A DNA stretch of 64,000 nucleotides. Origin: Filobasidium wieringae. Its lineage: Eukaryota > Basidiomycota > Tremellomycetes > Filobasidiales > Filobasidiaceae. The stretch spans positions 372,001 to 436,000 of the forward strand of contig BCIV01000007.1 of assembly GCA_001600055.1 (NCBI GenBank). Direction: 5' to 3'. The notes beneath the pieces were generated by a model. That model was not told the DNA's origin. It did no database searches and saw only the letters and a list, made by a program, of their open reading frames with translations. The position numbers were made by a program, and so were the translations under genes. Below, piece by piece: positions 34,389 through 46,745 of the stretch; position 1 is the first letter of the stretch, and every line of letters starts with the position of its first letter.

Positions 34389-35459
34389 TTGTAGAGAGAA
34401 GTGGGATACCTTATAATCATGCATTTGCGCCCCGATGTCAAAGCCGCGTGGCTGGGAAAGATCAGTCAGGTTTGGCCAGATCGGCAAACTGTTGGCTCAG
34501 GTACAACAGCACAAGGTCTGCAAATGGAAGGCGCAAGGCAATGTTGGTTTGCTATCGAGCATGATTGTGTCGTTGTATGATCTGATCGTCTGACCGTCAT
34601 CTAGACCGATACCCATGGAAGCGAGGAGACACAATTTGGTGAAAAGGAAGAATCCGAGCGATATTGAATCTTGATGGTCAAATACAGAGCCTATCAAGAT
34701 TCAGGTATGCTTGGCAGAGGTAAACAATCGATAAGCAATCGGTAAGCAATCGAAGTGATTCAGCTTGCCTCCCCGTTACCCCTTGATCGAGGGCCGCGTT
34801 TCATAATTTGTATCCGCTTTCGAGGGACTTCGCGCTGATCTCTTCCACGAAAGGAAGGTGATGTGCCCCACTTTTCCCTTTATTCACTTTGTAACGCACC
34901 TGAAACAGAGGTTTCATCAGGTTTCAACTGCGTTCTCGAGCTTTGCTACCAGTTTCGGTAGAGCGTGATCATCAAAACAATCTGCGAATAAACTGGGCAA
35001 ACCGAGCTGAAGTGGACAGAACGGGAACAACAAAGAAACGTTTTGAGACGATTCGACGCGTGTCGGATATAAAGCAGGAGTGGCCCTTCGATCAAAAGCA
35101 TCATCACCTGAACTTTACTTTTCTCTCTTCGCCTCTTTCCATCTTTACCACAACAAACCACAACACACGACTGACACTGCTACGATCACGATTGGACAAA
35201 GCCGAATTACTGGTTAATTCGACATTCCACTTGCAGCATCCATCTTCACTCGTTTTTTACAAGCCGTCAGCACATCACTTGGCCATATAGCAGAGTCTCG
35301 CATTGTAAGTTCCTGCTTCTTTCTATTTTGTTAGGCTTATCTATAAGTACGGATTACTGACTACGGGTCTTCTCTACCAACATATAGTCTCACTGTTCCG
35401 CAGCTACGCTCAAATCACCTTCGTTTTTCCCCGAATCCTTCTTCTACAAAAAACCAACA
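34389..35459. other. Intergenic with promoter and leader of the DUF1996/WSC gene
   Basis: No coding gene seen. A TATAAA box at 35068-35073 and a likely leader intron (35305-35387, GTAAGT...ATAG, 83 nt) suggest the next gene's transcript starts near 35100. The long AT-rich upstream part (34400-35000) shows nothing recognisable apart from a short GATAAGCAATCGGTAAGCAA duplication near 34730. Confidence 0.5.
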
Positions 35460-38400
35460 ATGTCTCCTCTAACCCTCCTTTCATGGGGCGCCCTGTTAGC
35501 TGGTCCGGCTTTCCTCTCTACTTCCGTAAATGCTCAATCGCCGGGATGGCATTTCGATATCGTCAAGAGACTCATGACGGCTCGAGTAGAGTACGTCAGC
35601 ATGAGTATGACTCTTCTGACATCGACAATACTGACTTCCAGCCCTCGCCTTTCTTCTTTTTTAAGCCCTATCGTTGATCCAGGAGTAGTCTCTCCCCATA
35701 TGCACAGGATCATGGGGGGATCCAACTTTGCCGCGGAATATTCTTACGACAATAACCAGGGATCCGATTGTTCGACCGTTTACACTACCTTTGACAAGTC
35801 CAATTACTGGTAAGTCCATCTCAACATCAACTTGTTCTGTTCTGCAACTGTTTGTGACCCGGCTGACTTTCATTCGTGGATACTCAGGACTGCTCAAATG
35901 TACTGGGTCAACGGGGATGCTAACACCGTCACATCCGGGACGACCTATACTCCTATTCCAGCCAATCACCGAGTGAGTTTTACAGCCTTCCCCCATTTTA
36001 CACCGTTCTCCTTACTGACTGTGTCCGTTCATGAGTTCTACTATTTCTTGACTAGGAACCAACCTGATGAGCCCGTCAGCCCCTTCCCAGAAGGACTCAG
36101 GATGCTTGCGGGTAACAAGAGCGCCAAGGCGTTCGAAGATACTGGATTCACTCAGGGCGGAATGACCTAGTAAGCTTCTGACACATACCACTCAACTCGA
36201 TTAAGGGGATCGTAGCTGATCCGCTCCTTTCGGTCGCACCATAACAGCACTTGTCAGATCGATATGCAGGATACGTCCAAGAACAAGATGGGCACTAGCT
36301 GGAACGATTTCGACGTCTACTGTCCTGAAGTCAAGATGGAGTTGAAATTCCCTTCTTGGTGAGTCAAGGCACCTTGGTAAACTAAGTTGAGAAGGATATT
36401 TACAGCTGCTGTCTTTCTGATCAGTTGGGATGGTGTTAACTTGTATTCTGAGGATGGAAGTCACATGACCGTGAGTTCTTTCTCGGCGATACGATTTTTG
36501 TTTTTTGGAACGAGCTAATGATACGTCCACATCGAACAGTATCCCGATCACAACATCATGTACGGCGCGTGTCCTATGTCGCATCCCATCCGTCTGCCTG
36601 CCATCATGTTCGAGGTAGGTCGCGCTCTACCTCACATCATCATCGCGTTACTTACCGCCGCTTGCATACAGGTTACTTGGCTCGTCAACCAGATTACTAC
36701 TACTGACAAACCAAAGAACCGAATGATTTTATCCAATGGAGATACTACGTAAGCTTGCCATTCTGGGCGCCAATGCTCCGATACTTACATTGCTGGTACT
36801 TTTTGACAGGGCGTTTGGTTCCCACGTCGATTTTGCCAACGTAAGCGATATGGATCGCGAATTCCAATGACCCCTTGGCTTACAACTCCTTGTGATTATA
36901 GGGTTGGGATACTGACATCTTGTCCAAGGCTCTGAACGATCCGGCCTGCGTTGGCAAGCCCGAGGCTATGTAAGTGATTTCAACGTGGCTTATCGGTCGC
37001 TTAGCTAATGGACTCCCGATTGCCGTTTCAGTTCCGCGCAAGACTGTCCCGTGTTTCAAATTGACTACGCTCCTTCGCGAGACAAGGCTGAGGCTTGTAA
37101 ACCAATGCGGGGACAGCCCGAAGATGAGGGTGCGGAGGATCTGGTCCCCGTCAATTCGCTTCCCGGATGTAACCCTCCTTGCAAGTATTGCCACTGACGC
37201 CGTCTGAATATTGTTGGCTTATTTGCTTCCTTCTACAGGGTCATCTGGTCCCAAACCTACTTGCGCCGCTGCCGATGACAAGCTCGATATAAGCGCGTTC
37301 CTTGGAGTTACTACTCAGTCCTTCATCGCTACTTCGGCGGATACCTTGAAAGTCCACAAGGCGAACATCCTCTCAGGAACCGCTACTTCGTGGCAGAAGG
37401 TCGGATGCATCAACGATGATGCTTTCAACTCGACTGAGAAGACTCTCTGGCACAATTGGAACACGATGACTATCGATACGTAAGTGATGCAAGCAGATCC
37501 GAGAGAAGCAAGACTGATCTTGATGTCGAGCTCTAGGTGTCAGGACTGGTGTGCCACCACTGGAATGCCATACGCGGCACTAGAGAGGGGATATCAATGC
37601 TCTTGTTCTCCCTCTATGTGGAATGGTGCTGCGGTTGTTGACGATGGCAAATGCAACACCCCTTGCAAAGGTTAGTTTCATTGTGCGGAAGATAGAACAC
37701 GACGAAGATACTGACATAAACACTTGTAGGTGATGCTTCGGTTGATTGTGGAGCTGATGGTCTTATGATGGCATTCTACAAGCCGACTGTCAAGGCAGAA
37801 CAACCGTCCTCCACTGATAAGACGTATATGGGATGTTACGTCGATGAAACTATCACGGGAGGTGAATCTTCAGGCCATTACGACATTGACTCGTGCAGGA
37901 CATTCTGCAAGGGAAAGAAGTATTTTGCTCTCAAGAACTCGAAGTACTGTGACTGTAGCGGTGATCTGGCCACTCCTCAAGGGTGGGAGACTCGAGTTCC
38001 TGAAGCCGAATGTGAGCGAGGATTCGCCTACGTTGATTCTGCCTCGTTCGCGTGCTTACATGTCCATAATTCATAAGGTAACACCAAATGCTTGGAAAAC
38101 TCCGCTCAGACCTGTGGAGGGAACCAGGACGGTATCATCTTCCAGAGCGTTTACTTGGTGTGAGTTCGCTATACAGTGCTCCGTTGACAGCGGTCGATAA
38201 CGTCCATCCATATATAGTGACGGCGAAGTGGATGTTGGTACGACCACTCCCGATGAGACGACCGCTTCTGCCACGTCAGTCGCGCCAGCCACTTCCTATG
38301 CTGCCCCTACGCCCGTTGGAGCTGCTCAGACCGGAGCTGCAGCTATCCTTGATGCTACCGCTGGCCCCTTGCCTGCCGCATCCGCTGTCAAGTCGATCGT

Positions 38401-38566
38401 TGCGAATGTCGCTCTTGTGGGTGCTCAACCAGTTGACACTGCTTCGCCCCTTGCGGAAGCCGCGCAAAGCTCACTCGCCAAACCTAACCGTACATGTGCG
38501 AGACGTCGATCTCTTAACAAGAGGCGTGATCACAAGCATAGGAACCAGCGGGAACACGCGCACTGA
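35460..38566 (+). CDS. Secreted DUF1996 protein with two WSC domains
   Basis: An intron-rich gene. A signal peptide (GALLAGPAFLSTSVNA) is followed by the DUF1996 domain, whose start RVDPIVDPGVVSPHMHRIMG is diagnostic, then EGLRMLAGN, CWDGVNL, GACPMSHPIRLPAIMFEV and WDTDILSKALNDPACVGK. Two cysteine-rich WSC domains come next: DTCQDWCATTGMPYAAL...CSCS and YMGCYVDE...CRTFCKGKKYFALKNSKYCDCS...CLENSAQTCGGNQD. The second is restored only by using the GTGAGC donor at 38012 and acceptor at 38077. The C-terminus is a Thr/Ala/Pro-rich stalk and a basic tail (CARRRSLNKRRDHKHR), without a clear GPI signal. WSC domains bind carbohydrate, and proteins with this pairing are common wall or secreted proteins of basidiomycetes; the enzymatic role of DUF1996 is unknown. 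Confidence 0.88.
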
Positions 38567-39134
38567 TCGCTTCAGATCCGAAGACAGGGAACCATCGAGC
38601 GAAACAAGAGAGGGACCTTGAGGGTACTCTGGTAGGAATTATGTGTTCTTCTCATGCTAAAATAGCTTGAACCTCTTTTGATGACATAACGATCTCCGTT
38701 TATCCTGGTGATACGGACTATGAGATAAGCAACATACGATCATTACGTCTCTGGCTCATCGACCTAAGCCAATGTGTGATGCAACAGCCTTAACGGTCCC
38801 AATCTCCTCTGACTTGCTGACCGTCGCTGTATCACTGCGTACGTATTCTTCAGCGCGATGCAGAATCTACCTTCCTGCAAACGAATTTGTCATGAACTGG
38901 AATAAGATTGGCTAGTTCACCCAATCCGCCCACTCAGAGACTAAGGGGGATCCCTTCCTGATAGCCACACTAAAACTTCATCGAGTATATCATCCAGGGC
39001 GTGTGTACTCTCGTTCACCTCAATTGCGCTGCATACATTCGGCTTTGCGTATATGCAATTCGTGTACAGTGGACATGTTATGGAATCCCTGCTCATCTTC
39101 ACTCCATAGAAAGATGTGATGGCATTGGCAAACA
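38567..39134. other. Convergent 3' ends of the DUF1996/WSC gene and the S33 hydrolase
   Basis: No gene recognised on either strand; it must contain two 3' untranslated regions. Confidence 0.45.
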
Positions 39135-41592
39135 TCAATAGCTCGGATGAGCTTGAAGCAAAGCTTCAGACACTAGGTTGACGTGGTCTTGCCAATCCGA
39201 GACTTCTTGCTGCAGAGAGTCTCCTTTCAGCGGGAAAAGTGCTTCGTCCACCTCGCACACCTGTCCGACGGTAGGAAGCGTGTTGTTATTGAAGTACGCC
39301 TGTACTGCCTCTACCGTGCACATCTGTGTCGTGAAGAGGAATAAGTTACAGTTTTTCTTTCACAGATACATTCAGCTTACTGAGAACATCGCAAGAGAAC
39401 AATGACCCGATGAGTTCTGTACTAGCAATCTGGAGTCCTGGATCTTTTCTGCCAGTCGTTGGGCGTTGATTAAAGGGCACACGTTATCGTACTATGAATG
39501 GTCTGTCTGGTTAGAAAAGGAATAATGGATTGACTGTCTCTATCGACTTGCAGTGTTCCCGCTGCGATGAACCGCCATTATATTGTTAGTACAGGTACCA
39601 AGCGGCAAGGACTTCAATCGGTTTCTCACATGATGAGCATGGGGTTAGCCAATTTGGATTGCAATGGTCCCGCAAACTATCGAAACCGAAACTTGAGACG
39701 AAAGTCGAATTGCTGCGATGAGCTAAGCACCCACTCTTTCCGATGTTTCTGCCTTCCAGGTAAAACTTGCTTCCTCGAACGGTCCAAGAGATCCGACGAA
39801 ATGACTAGAATAGTTTTGAGCACGGATGATTGTCATGTTGAGGACAGCGTCGACGAGGTCTTCCGGGGCGATTTCATAAGGCGGCGCATCTGAAACGGAA
39901 ATCTCTGCGTGGTGCAAACGTTCCGGAATTATCAGTCGGAAGGCGCTTTCAAGATCGAGACACTCACGTCTAACCGGGAACGATGAAACGCCAGATCTCA
40001 TTGATCCTGGTTTGAACTGATCCAGAGCGAGCTCAAACAGTGTCGTAGCATTTCCGTTGATGGCGTCCTCGATTTGTTGTGCGAATTCCGACCATTCTCT
40101 TGGTTTATACAGAGCGGCAAACATGCGATCTGTTGGCTCTGGACGTCAGCTCTTGCTTGAACGATGTTTACCGCTGGTTGGCTCACCTCGAATATGATGG
40201 GGTAGTAACACTCCAGGGACCAGAGAATCAGTTATGGACAAGGGGTTGGTGTACAGCCTTCCCATCAGGTTCTCGACCTTGACCCCTATATCCTTGGCAG
40301 TGAGGTTGCCGCTGGCAAGTGCACACCGGTCTGGACCGGCCTAGGAAGCCATTGGATTGTTAGAGGCAGCGTCAAAAGTATCAATGACTCGATCTCCACC
40401 CACATCCGCACACGCTCTGAGGAAAGCTTCCCAGGCAAGATCGAGTCCAGCATGTATGTATGGCCCGGCCATTTCGTAGTGGGGCCAGCTCCACCATTCT
40501 TCTACAGCCATCACTCCGTCTATGACGACTCGGTTGACTCGCTCGGGGAACATTGCAGTAAGGTAGGTGAATAAAGAAGTACCGTATGAGAATCCATAAG
40601 CGTTGATTGGCGTGTCAGGACCAGTAATGAGACGCGCCATGAGCCTGTATCCAGAGCGTTAATACAGTACAGCAGAAGGCGCCTTCCTTTGAACTTGGTA
40701 CTTACTCTACATCACGTACCACATGGGCCGTGCTCATGTAACGACCCGCACCTTCCGGGTCTTTGCATGCCGTCGAAATGGTCTCGGCTTCGGCCAGATA
40801 TAGGCGTAGCTGTTTCTTCATATCGGCAACATCCAAAGGATTGGTGAGATTGCCATGTGGCATCAAAACATTGTTTGAGGAGGAGTACAAGGCATAGGTA
40901 CGCTGCTCCTCATCGTCATCGAAGCAGCTGGCAAGGAACGAGTCAATGATGATGCGGTTGCCTTTGAGGCAAGCAATGGCTCAGCTTACCGGAACGCTGG
41001 CTTCGTCTGACCGACACCACGTGGGTCGAATCCGATCATATCATATCGTCCTCCAGTCAAAAGCTGAAGGGCGGGTCCAGCTCTTGCAACAAAGTCCACT
41101 CCAGAACCGCCTGGTCCGCCCTGGAAGGTGGACACGATCAGGGTGCGTTGGTCACCAAGATGTCAATGCACCGTCGCTTACCGGATTGACAAAGATGGAT
41201 CCCAATTTGTCCGCTGCCTGGCTGGAATATCGAACGACCGCGATGTGGGCATTGCCTGCCGAGGCATTGAAGTAGTCAAGCGGGACTCTACATTTCGATT
41301 CAACTCAGTTGTCTGACACCGTGTCTACATGTGAGCCGCGTAAGACCCACTTAATACTAGCGCATTCCATCCCCGCAGTCTTCACGTTATCACACCTATG
41401 CCATCTTACCTCTCCTTCTTGCCTGCCTGAGGTCTGGTATTCCAATAACGTTGCGACAGGCTGAAGTTGATACAAACATGCGAGCGTCGCAAGCGTTGTC
41501 AAAACAAGACTCGTCCACTTTAATCGACGATGAGGAAGCCGGGTATCAACTCCTCCGCCAGCACGATTGAGGGTTTGCTTTTCAGTATCCAT
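39135..41592 (-). CDS. Membrane-anchored S33 alpha/beta hydrolase, tripeptidyl-aminopeptidase-like
   Basis: Twelve exons (41592-41351, 41287-41182, 41120-40990, 40927-40706, 40644-40404, 40340-40187, 40129-39968, 39889-39735, 39676-39630, 39561-39552, 39491-39381, 39323-39135) join in frame to 589 residues. A short cytosolic N-terminus and one hydrophobic segment (SLVLTTLATLACLYQL) suggest a signal anchor. The hydrolase core shows the oxyanion loop NPGGPGGSGVDF, DMIGFDPRGVGQTKP, the nucleophile in YGFSYGTSLF (G-x-S-x-G) and the TAP C-terminal domain with NPMLIIGNTYDNVCPL (acid region) and QNSSGHCSLAMFS (catalytic His). Such enzymes cut short peptides from N-termini or hydrolyse esters; the substrate is unknown. 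An in-frame TAG at 40341 lies in an intron (40341-40403, with a CTAAC branch site), so this is not a pseudogene. Exon 10 is 10 nt and its following intron is GC-AG. Confidence 0.88.
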
Positions 41593-42203
41593 GGTGCATG
41601 GAGTGATGGGACTGAGTACGTGCCAAACATGGTAATGACATTCATGACGACACTTCTGTCTAATATACATCGGCTCGTTATCGGACATCTCCGAGCGGTT
41701 TACGGAACTTTTTCCCTTCTTTGCACATGGAAGAAGGCAGGGCAAAAAGATCCGACGACCGCTGGATTTGAACCAACGCATGCAATGCATAATTGATATC
41801 AATGGATCCGAAGATCGTATTCTAATCAATCCCCTTAGACCACTCGGGCAGGTCGCCCTATGCCGAAAGTTCTCCAGCCGTGATCCGTTACCAAATATAC
41901 CCATGAACAGAAGAACAGGCCTATAATAAAATCACGAGCTTCAACTCGTTTTCCGGCATCCTCAATCATGACGATCGGCAGAGCACAATAAAAGGACCCC
42001 TATTCTCTGGCTTTGCATAAAGTCACGAAGTAGCGGCGAGCGTAACTAGAGTAGCTCAGCGATAATATAATCAATCGCTACTTTGTCTCTCGTATGTCCG
42101 CTGTACATGGCATAACTGACGAATTAGCATATTGGATGGACTACATTTCACTCTCTAGAATTACAAGGAACCGACATACAATCCCTATCGCGTGAGCCAT
42201 CAC
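41593..42203. other. Intergenic holding tRNA-Ser and the S33 hydrolase promoter
   Basis: Besides the tRNA gene no other gene is seen. The left part must serve as the promoter of the S33 gene; the right part is the 3' untranslated region of CSN2. Confidence 0.5.
41753..41857 (-). tRNA. tRNA-Ser(AGA) with a 22-nt intron
   Basis: Read on the minus strand, all arms can be drawn. The acceptor stem is GGCGACC paired with GGTCGTC, with discriminator G. The D arm is CCC-GAGTGGTCTAA-GGG. The anticodon stem ATTGA pairs with TCAAT, its loop TTAGAA carries the AGA anticodon, and a 22-nt intron begins one base after the anticodon as usual. A long variable arm (ATGC-ATT-GCAT) marks it as class II. The T arm is GTTGG-TTCAAAT-CCAGC. 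A run of five T follows the 3' end as the RNA polymerase III terminator. Long variable arm, anticodon and discriminator G agree on serine. Confidence 0.9.
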
Positions 42204-44581
42204 CTAGTGAGCCATGCCGACACCAAGGTCCAGCATTTGCATATCGGAGACTTCTCCAGGGCCGTATCTGTTCTCGGGTTTCTCTGTAATGCCTCGAGAT
42301 ATGCTTCCGAGGTAATTCGACCAGGAGTGCAGCGCGTGGTATCGGGATTCGGTTTGACCGTGGCTGTGACATGGGTAATGATTATCAGCTTCGTTATTGC
42401 CTTTGAATTGGCGTATGCAAAACCTCGGCTTACGCTCTCTCTAACTCTAATCTGCCATTCTGCTGGTCGATCTTGCCATCAATTTTCCCATCCAGAATCA
42501 GTTCGATTAGCAGTTCCTCGACCTCTTTAGTCTCAATGTTCAATTGCTTAACCGAGAAACGCTTCAGTGCGCATTCAATGGATGAGGAGCAAACACGGAT
42601 CCTTACTTTGGCCAAAAAGGTCAACTCCATGCGGGTGTATGGCTTGATCAGATCTACCAGGTACTGGGTCCGCAGTGATCGAAGAACATCATCGATATAG
42701 CTTCTAATGAAAGCATCGTTGAGGATAGTGCTCTTGTTGGCTAAGTGTGAACGAGAAATCAGTAATAGGCTCCTAAGGATACCTTGCAAAAAGCCCACTT
42801 CGCAGAATCCTTTCCGCCTCGTGGACCTCTCTTCGTTCATAGGCTGCAACAAGATTCGTCATGGCTAGAATCTCCGAATGGTTTCGGTATCTTCAGAGGA
42901 AGGGCCTGTCAGCGTCATAATCGATCAGCGTTCATGTGGTGTATGACCTACGGCTTAGTCTCCTGAGCTTCAAACGGATTGATGTCGCTTCCATTCAACA
43001 TTGTCGCCAGAACGAGGTATTTCAGAACTTGGATTCTTTGAGGAGAACCTGATTCGTCGTATTGCTTGAACGACTCGAAGAAGTCCAGATATGCCTTCTG
43101 CCAGTTACCTGCACGTGCGAGTGTAGATGTAAGTTAGGGGATTCAAGTGATACACAACAGCCGACTCACGCTCAGCCATCCACATTTTTCCTCCGCATTC
43201 TCTGATCACTCCCATGATTCTAGGATGTGAAATGGCGGACTTGACCTTAAGAGTAGCTTCGTACACCGCCTTGCGTACAACTCGAGTTGGTTAGACCAAA
43301 TCTATCATCATGGCATTCATTTTGGAGAGCGTACCTTGAGTTTCTTTCCATCCTTCAGTTCGCTGTACATCTGAATTTCCGTGGCATAGATCTCCAGTAC
43401 TGAAGATAGGTGAGGTGAATGCCCAGATGAAGTGTAGATCGAAAATAACGTGCTTACACATCGCTGACTTAGTCTGGTCCTCCGCAGAAGTACCAGACCC
43501 AGATACGTCAACCTCGCACACCTCGTGCAGTTCTTTCAAAAGCTACGTTAACGAGCACAAAATACAAAATATAATTGAGATGATGTCGTTATAAACAGGA
43601 CTCAGTACGAACGATCGGCACTTACCGATCGGAGCTTTGTCCATTCTTTCTTCTCCAAGTACACCTTCGCCAACTTTAGGTTGGACTTCACTGAAAGTCG
43701 CTGTTATGATGTCCTTTAAAAGCTGATTGTATCATGGGTAACATCTGACGACTGACCTCATTCTTCGCCTCTCTGAGGGCTGCTAGTGTGGTGTTATAGA
43801 ACGCCTCCAAGGTTACAAGACTGACTTCGGGCGCTTTCTTTCCGTGCTGTTAATGAGCCAGGTAATTAACTGAACTTATACACAGAAGTTTCACGTTGGT
43901 GAGACTCACCTTTCCTTCGCCAGCAACATAATCCAAAATGTTATTGATTGACTTCTCTGATACGTTCTTGGTCACGACGCTCTAAATGTGACGTATCGCG
44001 CTTTCAGCTTGACAGGAATACCCACATCCAGAGTATAGCGACGATCAACTGACCTTTGTATAAGGCAGTAACTCCTCGTACGTCTTCAACGCATCTTCAG
44101 GGCGTTTGAGTTCGAGGAAAAGGATCTTTGTCGATTGCTTGAGCGCTTTGAAACCCCTAACAGAGATACGATGTGAGGTGTCTAAGCCTTAGATGACAGG
44201 GAAGTCTGTCACAATCACAACATACCATTCGCAAGGTTCTGGTTGAGCCTCTACCAGCGCTCGAAACTGTGACAGGGCGTCTTCCATATCGTCCTCTTTT
44301 ACACCTAGAGGACGGAAATCCGTCTGGAAGCTCAGCGATCCATCGAGATATACGATCGCAGTGAGGATCACTCACTTTTAGCGATGTAATACTTGTTCTC
44401 AAGGTCCGTTTCACCGGAATCCATGGCATCATCATCACCGTCTTCTTCATATTCAAAATCATAGTCCTCGTCGTCCTATAGATCTCAGCGGCACAACTCG
44501 GTCAGTTGATCGATTGGCACATCGGTAGAAACACAATCAGCTTACACCTCCACCCATTTCCCAATCTTCATCGTCGGACAT
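42204..44581 (-). CDS. CSN2: COP9 signalosome subunit 2 (PCI domain)
   Basis: A minus-strand gene with many introns, from [11 protein letters not shown] at 44581 to a TAG at 42204. CSN2 is a scaffold subunit of the COP9 signalosome, which removes Nedd8 from cullins. Matches to animal CSN2 run throughout: the acidic N-terminus ([13 protein letters not shown]), [151 protein letters not shown] and the winged helix ([20 protein letters not shown]). A last intron (42364-42433) joins the C-terminal exon with [18 protein letters not shown], the counterpart of the human C-terminal helix. Confidence 0.94.
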
Positions 44582-45658
44582 TTTAGCAGGGCGATCTCCA
44601 AGCTGAACAGGTCCTGTTAAGACTACTTATCCAGTCCAATGGGGATTGTAAGGCTTCAATCTGGTCGCTTTCGATGTCAGACGCTTAACTTTGGATTGGC
44701 GGACTGAATCTGATCACAGTAAACTGAGGATCAGCTTGGGCTTGGGTTCTTAGTTGAGTGATGATGAATCGGTTGTTGCTGCTTATTTCCACCGCGACCG
44801 AGATAGAGAGCGAGATCGCTAGAGAAAAGCAATGCCCCTCGCCCCTTCAATCAGACCAAAAGGTTCTAGCTACTAAGGTTCTTGGTTCTATTCAACATCT
44901 GGGCATGCGACTGTAGGTTGCCAGTATCATATATATCAGACGGTAGAGCATAGCTTGGCGTATTTTATTGCGGTCATGCGCACCCATCCAGTCTCCGACT
45001 CTCGACGCATATCAGTGATTAGTGAACTAGTGAACAAGTTTAGGAACCGACGTGTACACATCAACAGCAATATGAAGAGGCTGGTGTGTCTCCCTGCAAC
45101 TCAAGTATCAAAAATATAACCTCGTGGGATTGAATACATTAACAGTCACCGTCTGAAGTATGCGACAACAAGAAGAGCCTATGCTATCAACAGGTACTCC
45201 GTGATTTATGCAGAAAACAATGAGTAAGTCGACCACTCCACAAGAATACAATGGGATGAGAAATGATGTGTGGGACCGGGTTTATAGATCGCGAGCACCT
45301 AGATCACGTGGGGAGACGTGGTCGACAGCAGCAGAAGCGCTGAGCTTCGGTTGAATCCTGCCAATGAATCGAATAACAACACCGGCCATTGTTGAACTAC
45401 GCTACCTTACTCGACGTCATTCAACCAAGTTCGCCATAGAGCAACCTTACAAGTGAAACCGTTGACATGGATCCTGAAACACGACGACACGCGACGCGCG
45501 CTTCTAGTTGGCGTCGCGCCCATAATCACTTGCGTTTTCTAAGGTCCTAGTGACAATAGAGTAATTACCCTATCGTTTGTTTGTCAACTAGGAACGCTTG
45601 ACCTGCTAGATTTACTCTCAGTAGATTTCAATCATTTGCAGCCATAGATATAGACAAA
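44582..45658. other. Divergent intergenic between CSN2 and eIF3k
   Basis: No coding or RNA gene found in about 1.1 kb. A CACGTG core lies near 45305, and the eIF3k side is AT-richer near its start. Confidence 0.45.
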
Positions 45659-46745
45659 ATGCCCAGCGCTACTACTGCCTCAGCTCCTAAAACCACTCAG
45701 ACGTGGCACGCTCCTTCTTCTCGACCGGAGGATATCAATGCTTTGATTTCCGGAGTTGGTATGTGTCAAGTGGAATATCAACGAATTGTGCGCCATGACG
45801 ACTGACGGGATGATTATGTGATTGCAGACCGATACAACCCTCACAATGTCTCGCTGTTAGAGGAATACCTTGATGTTCAAATCAAGGACGGCCAACACGA
45901 TCTCTTTGCCAACCTAGCCATTCTCAAGCTGTACCAGTTCAACCCCACCATGGTCCAACCAAAAGTCGTCATCGATATCCTGCTCCTTTCTCTCATCTCC
46001 CCTACCACTCTAGATTCCCCTGATTTCAGTCTGGCCCAATCTTTGGCTTTGGACCGACCATCGCAGGCCATGTTAAAGCAGCAGAACTACGACGACGAGG
46101 AAGATGCGGCTTCTCATGTCGATGAGATTGATCTCGTATTGCCATTTTTGAGGAAAGCTTGGAAGTTGTTGAAGGAGTGTCGATTCAAGGAATTCTGGAG
46201 CGTTTGGAAGTCGGAAGAGGGCGAGGGTGCTGAGCGTGAGTTGTCGATCACGACGAGATATATGAGAGCGATTGTTGATATGGCTCAACCTTCTCTTTAC
46301 GACCTGGCATCACTAACCTACTCGAAATGCTACGATATCATCCTTCCGCTTGTCCGAATCTCGACTCAACAGTCATCCGAAGACAATACCTTCCTCACCA
46401 CAACCATGCTACCTCTTCCCTTCGTCTTCTCATCGCTACCACCATTGCCTCTTCCTTCTCATCAATCCAGCTCTCTCGTTTACAAAAGTGGCTGGATATG
46501 CCATCTTCTGAGGACGTTCAGCAATTCGTTGGAAGCTTGAACGGATGGACTGTCGAGGGAGACTCTGTCAAGATCGAGGGCAACGGAGACAACGATGTCA
46601 AGGCCGGAGTCGTTAGGGAGCAGGTTGAGTTAAGCCGTAAGTATCTCAAGGTTGACTACGTTGTTCGCGTCTCGCGATCTAGGACTGATTGTTCGCTGGA
46701 TTCTTTGTAGAACTCACCAAGCTTATTGCTGTCGCTGCTCAGTGA
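45659..46745 (+). CDS. Translation initiation factor eIF3 subunit k
   Basis: Four exons (45659-45758, 45828-46235, 46373-46636, 46711-46745) join in frame to 268 residues. eIF3k is a small non-core subunit of the 40S-binding eIF3 complex. The HEAT-like part shows VDRYNPHNVSLLEEYLDVQI and FANLAILKLYQFNPTMVQPK, very close to animal eIF3k. The PCI/winged-helix part shows IATTIASSFSSIQLSRLQKW and MPSSEDVQQFVGSLNGWTVE. The frame also stays open across the third exon's acceptor region, so the intron at 46236-46372 was chosen because it restores the conserved IATTIASSF frame; its 137-nt length is longer than its neighbours and an extra small exon inside cannot be excluded. The protein carries an acidic insertion (DDEEDAASHVDEID) and is longer than the 218-residue human form. 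Confidence 0.87.

Noticed and set aside
38228..38621. Alternative-frame ORF over the end of the DUF1996/WSC gene
   Set aside because: The Thr/Ala-rich frame continues from the WSC exons after the 38217 acceptor; the other frame does not.
40341..40404. In-frame TAG in the S33 hydrolase, suggesting a pseudogene
   Set aside because: A GTGGGT donor, a CTAAC branch site and a CTAG acceptor define a 63-nt intron that removes the stop and restores RACADAGPDRCALAS.
46236..46540. Unspliced extension of eIF3k ending in a Pro/Ser-rich tail
   Set aside because: Splicing 46236-46372 restores the conserved C-terminal half of eIF3k in frame; the read-through product would lack it.
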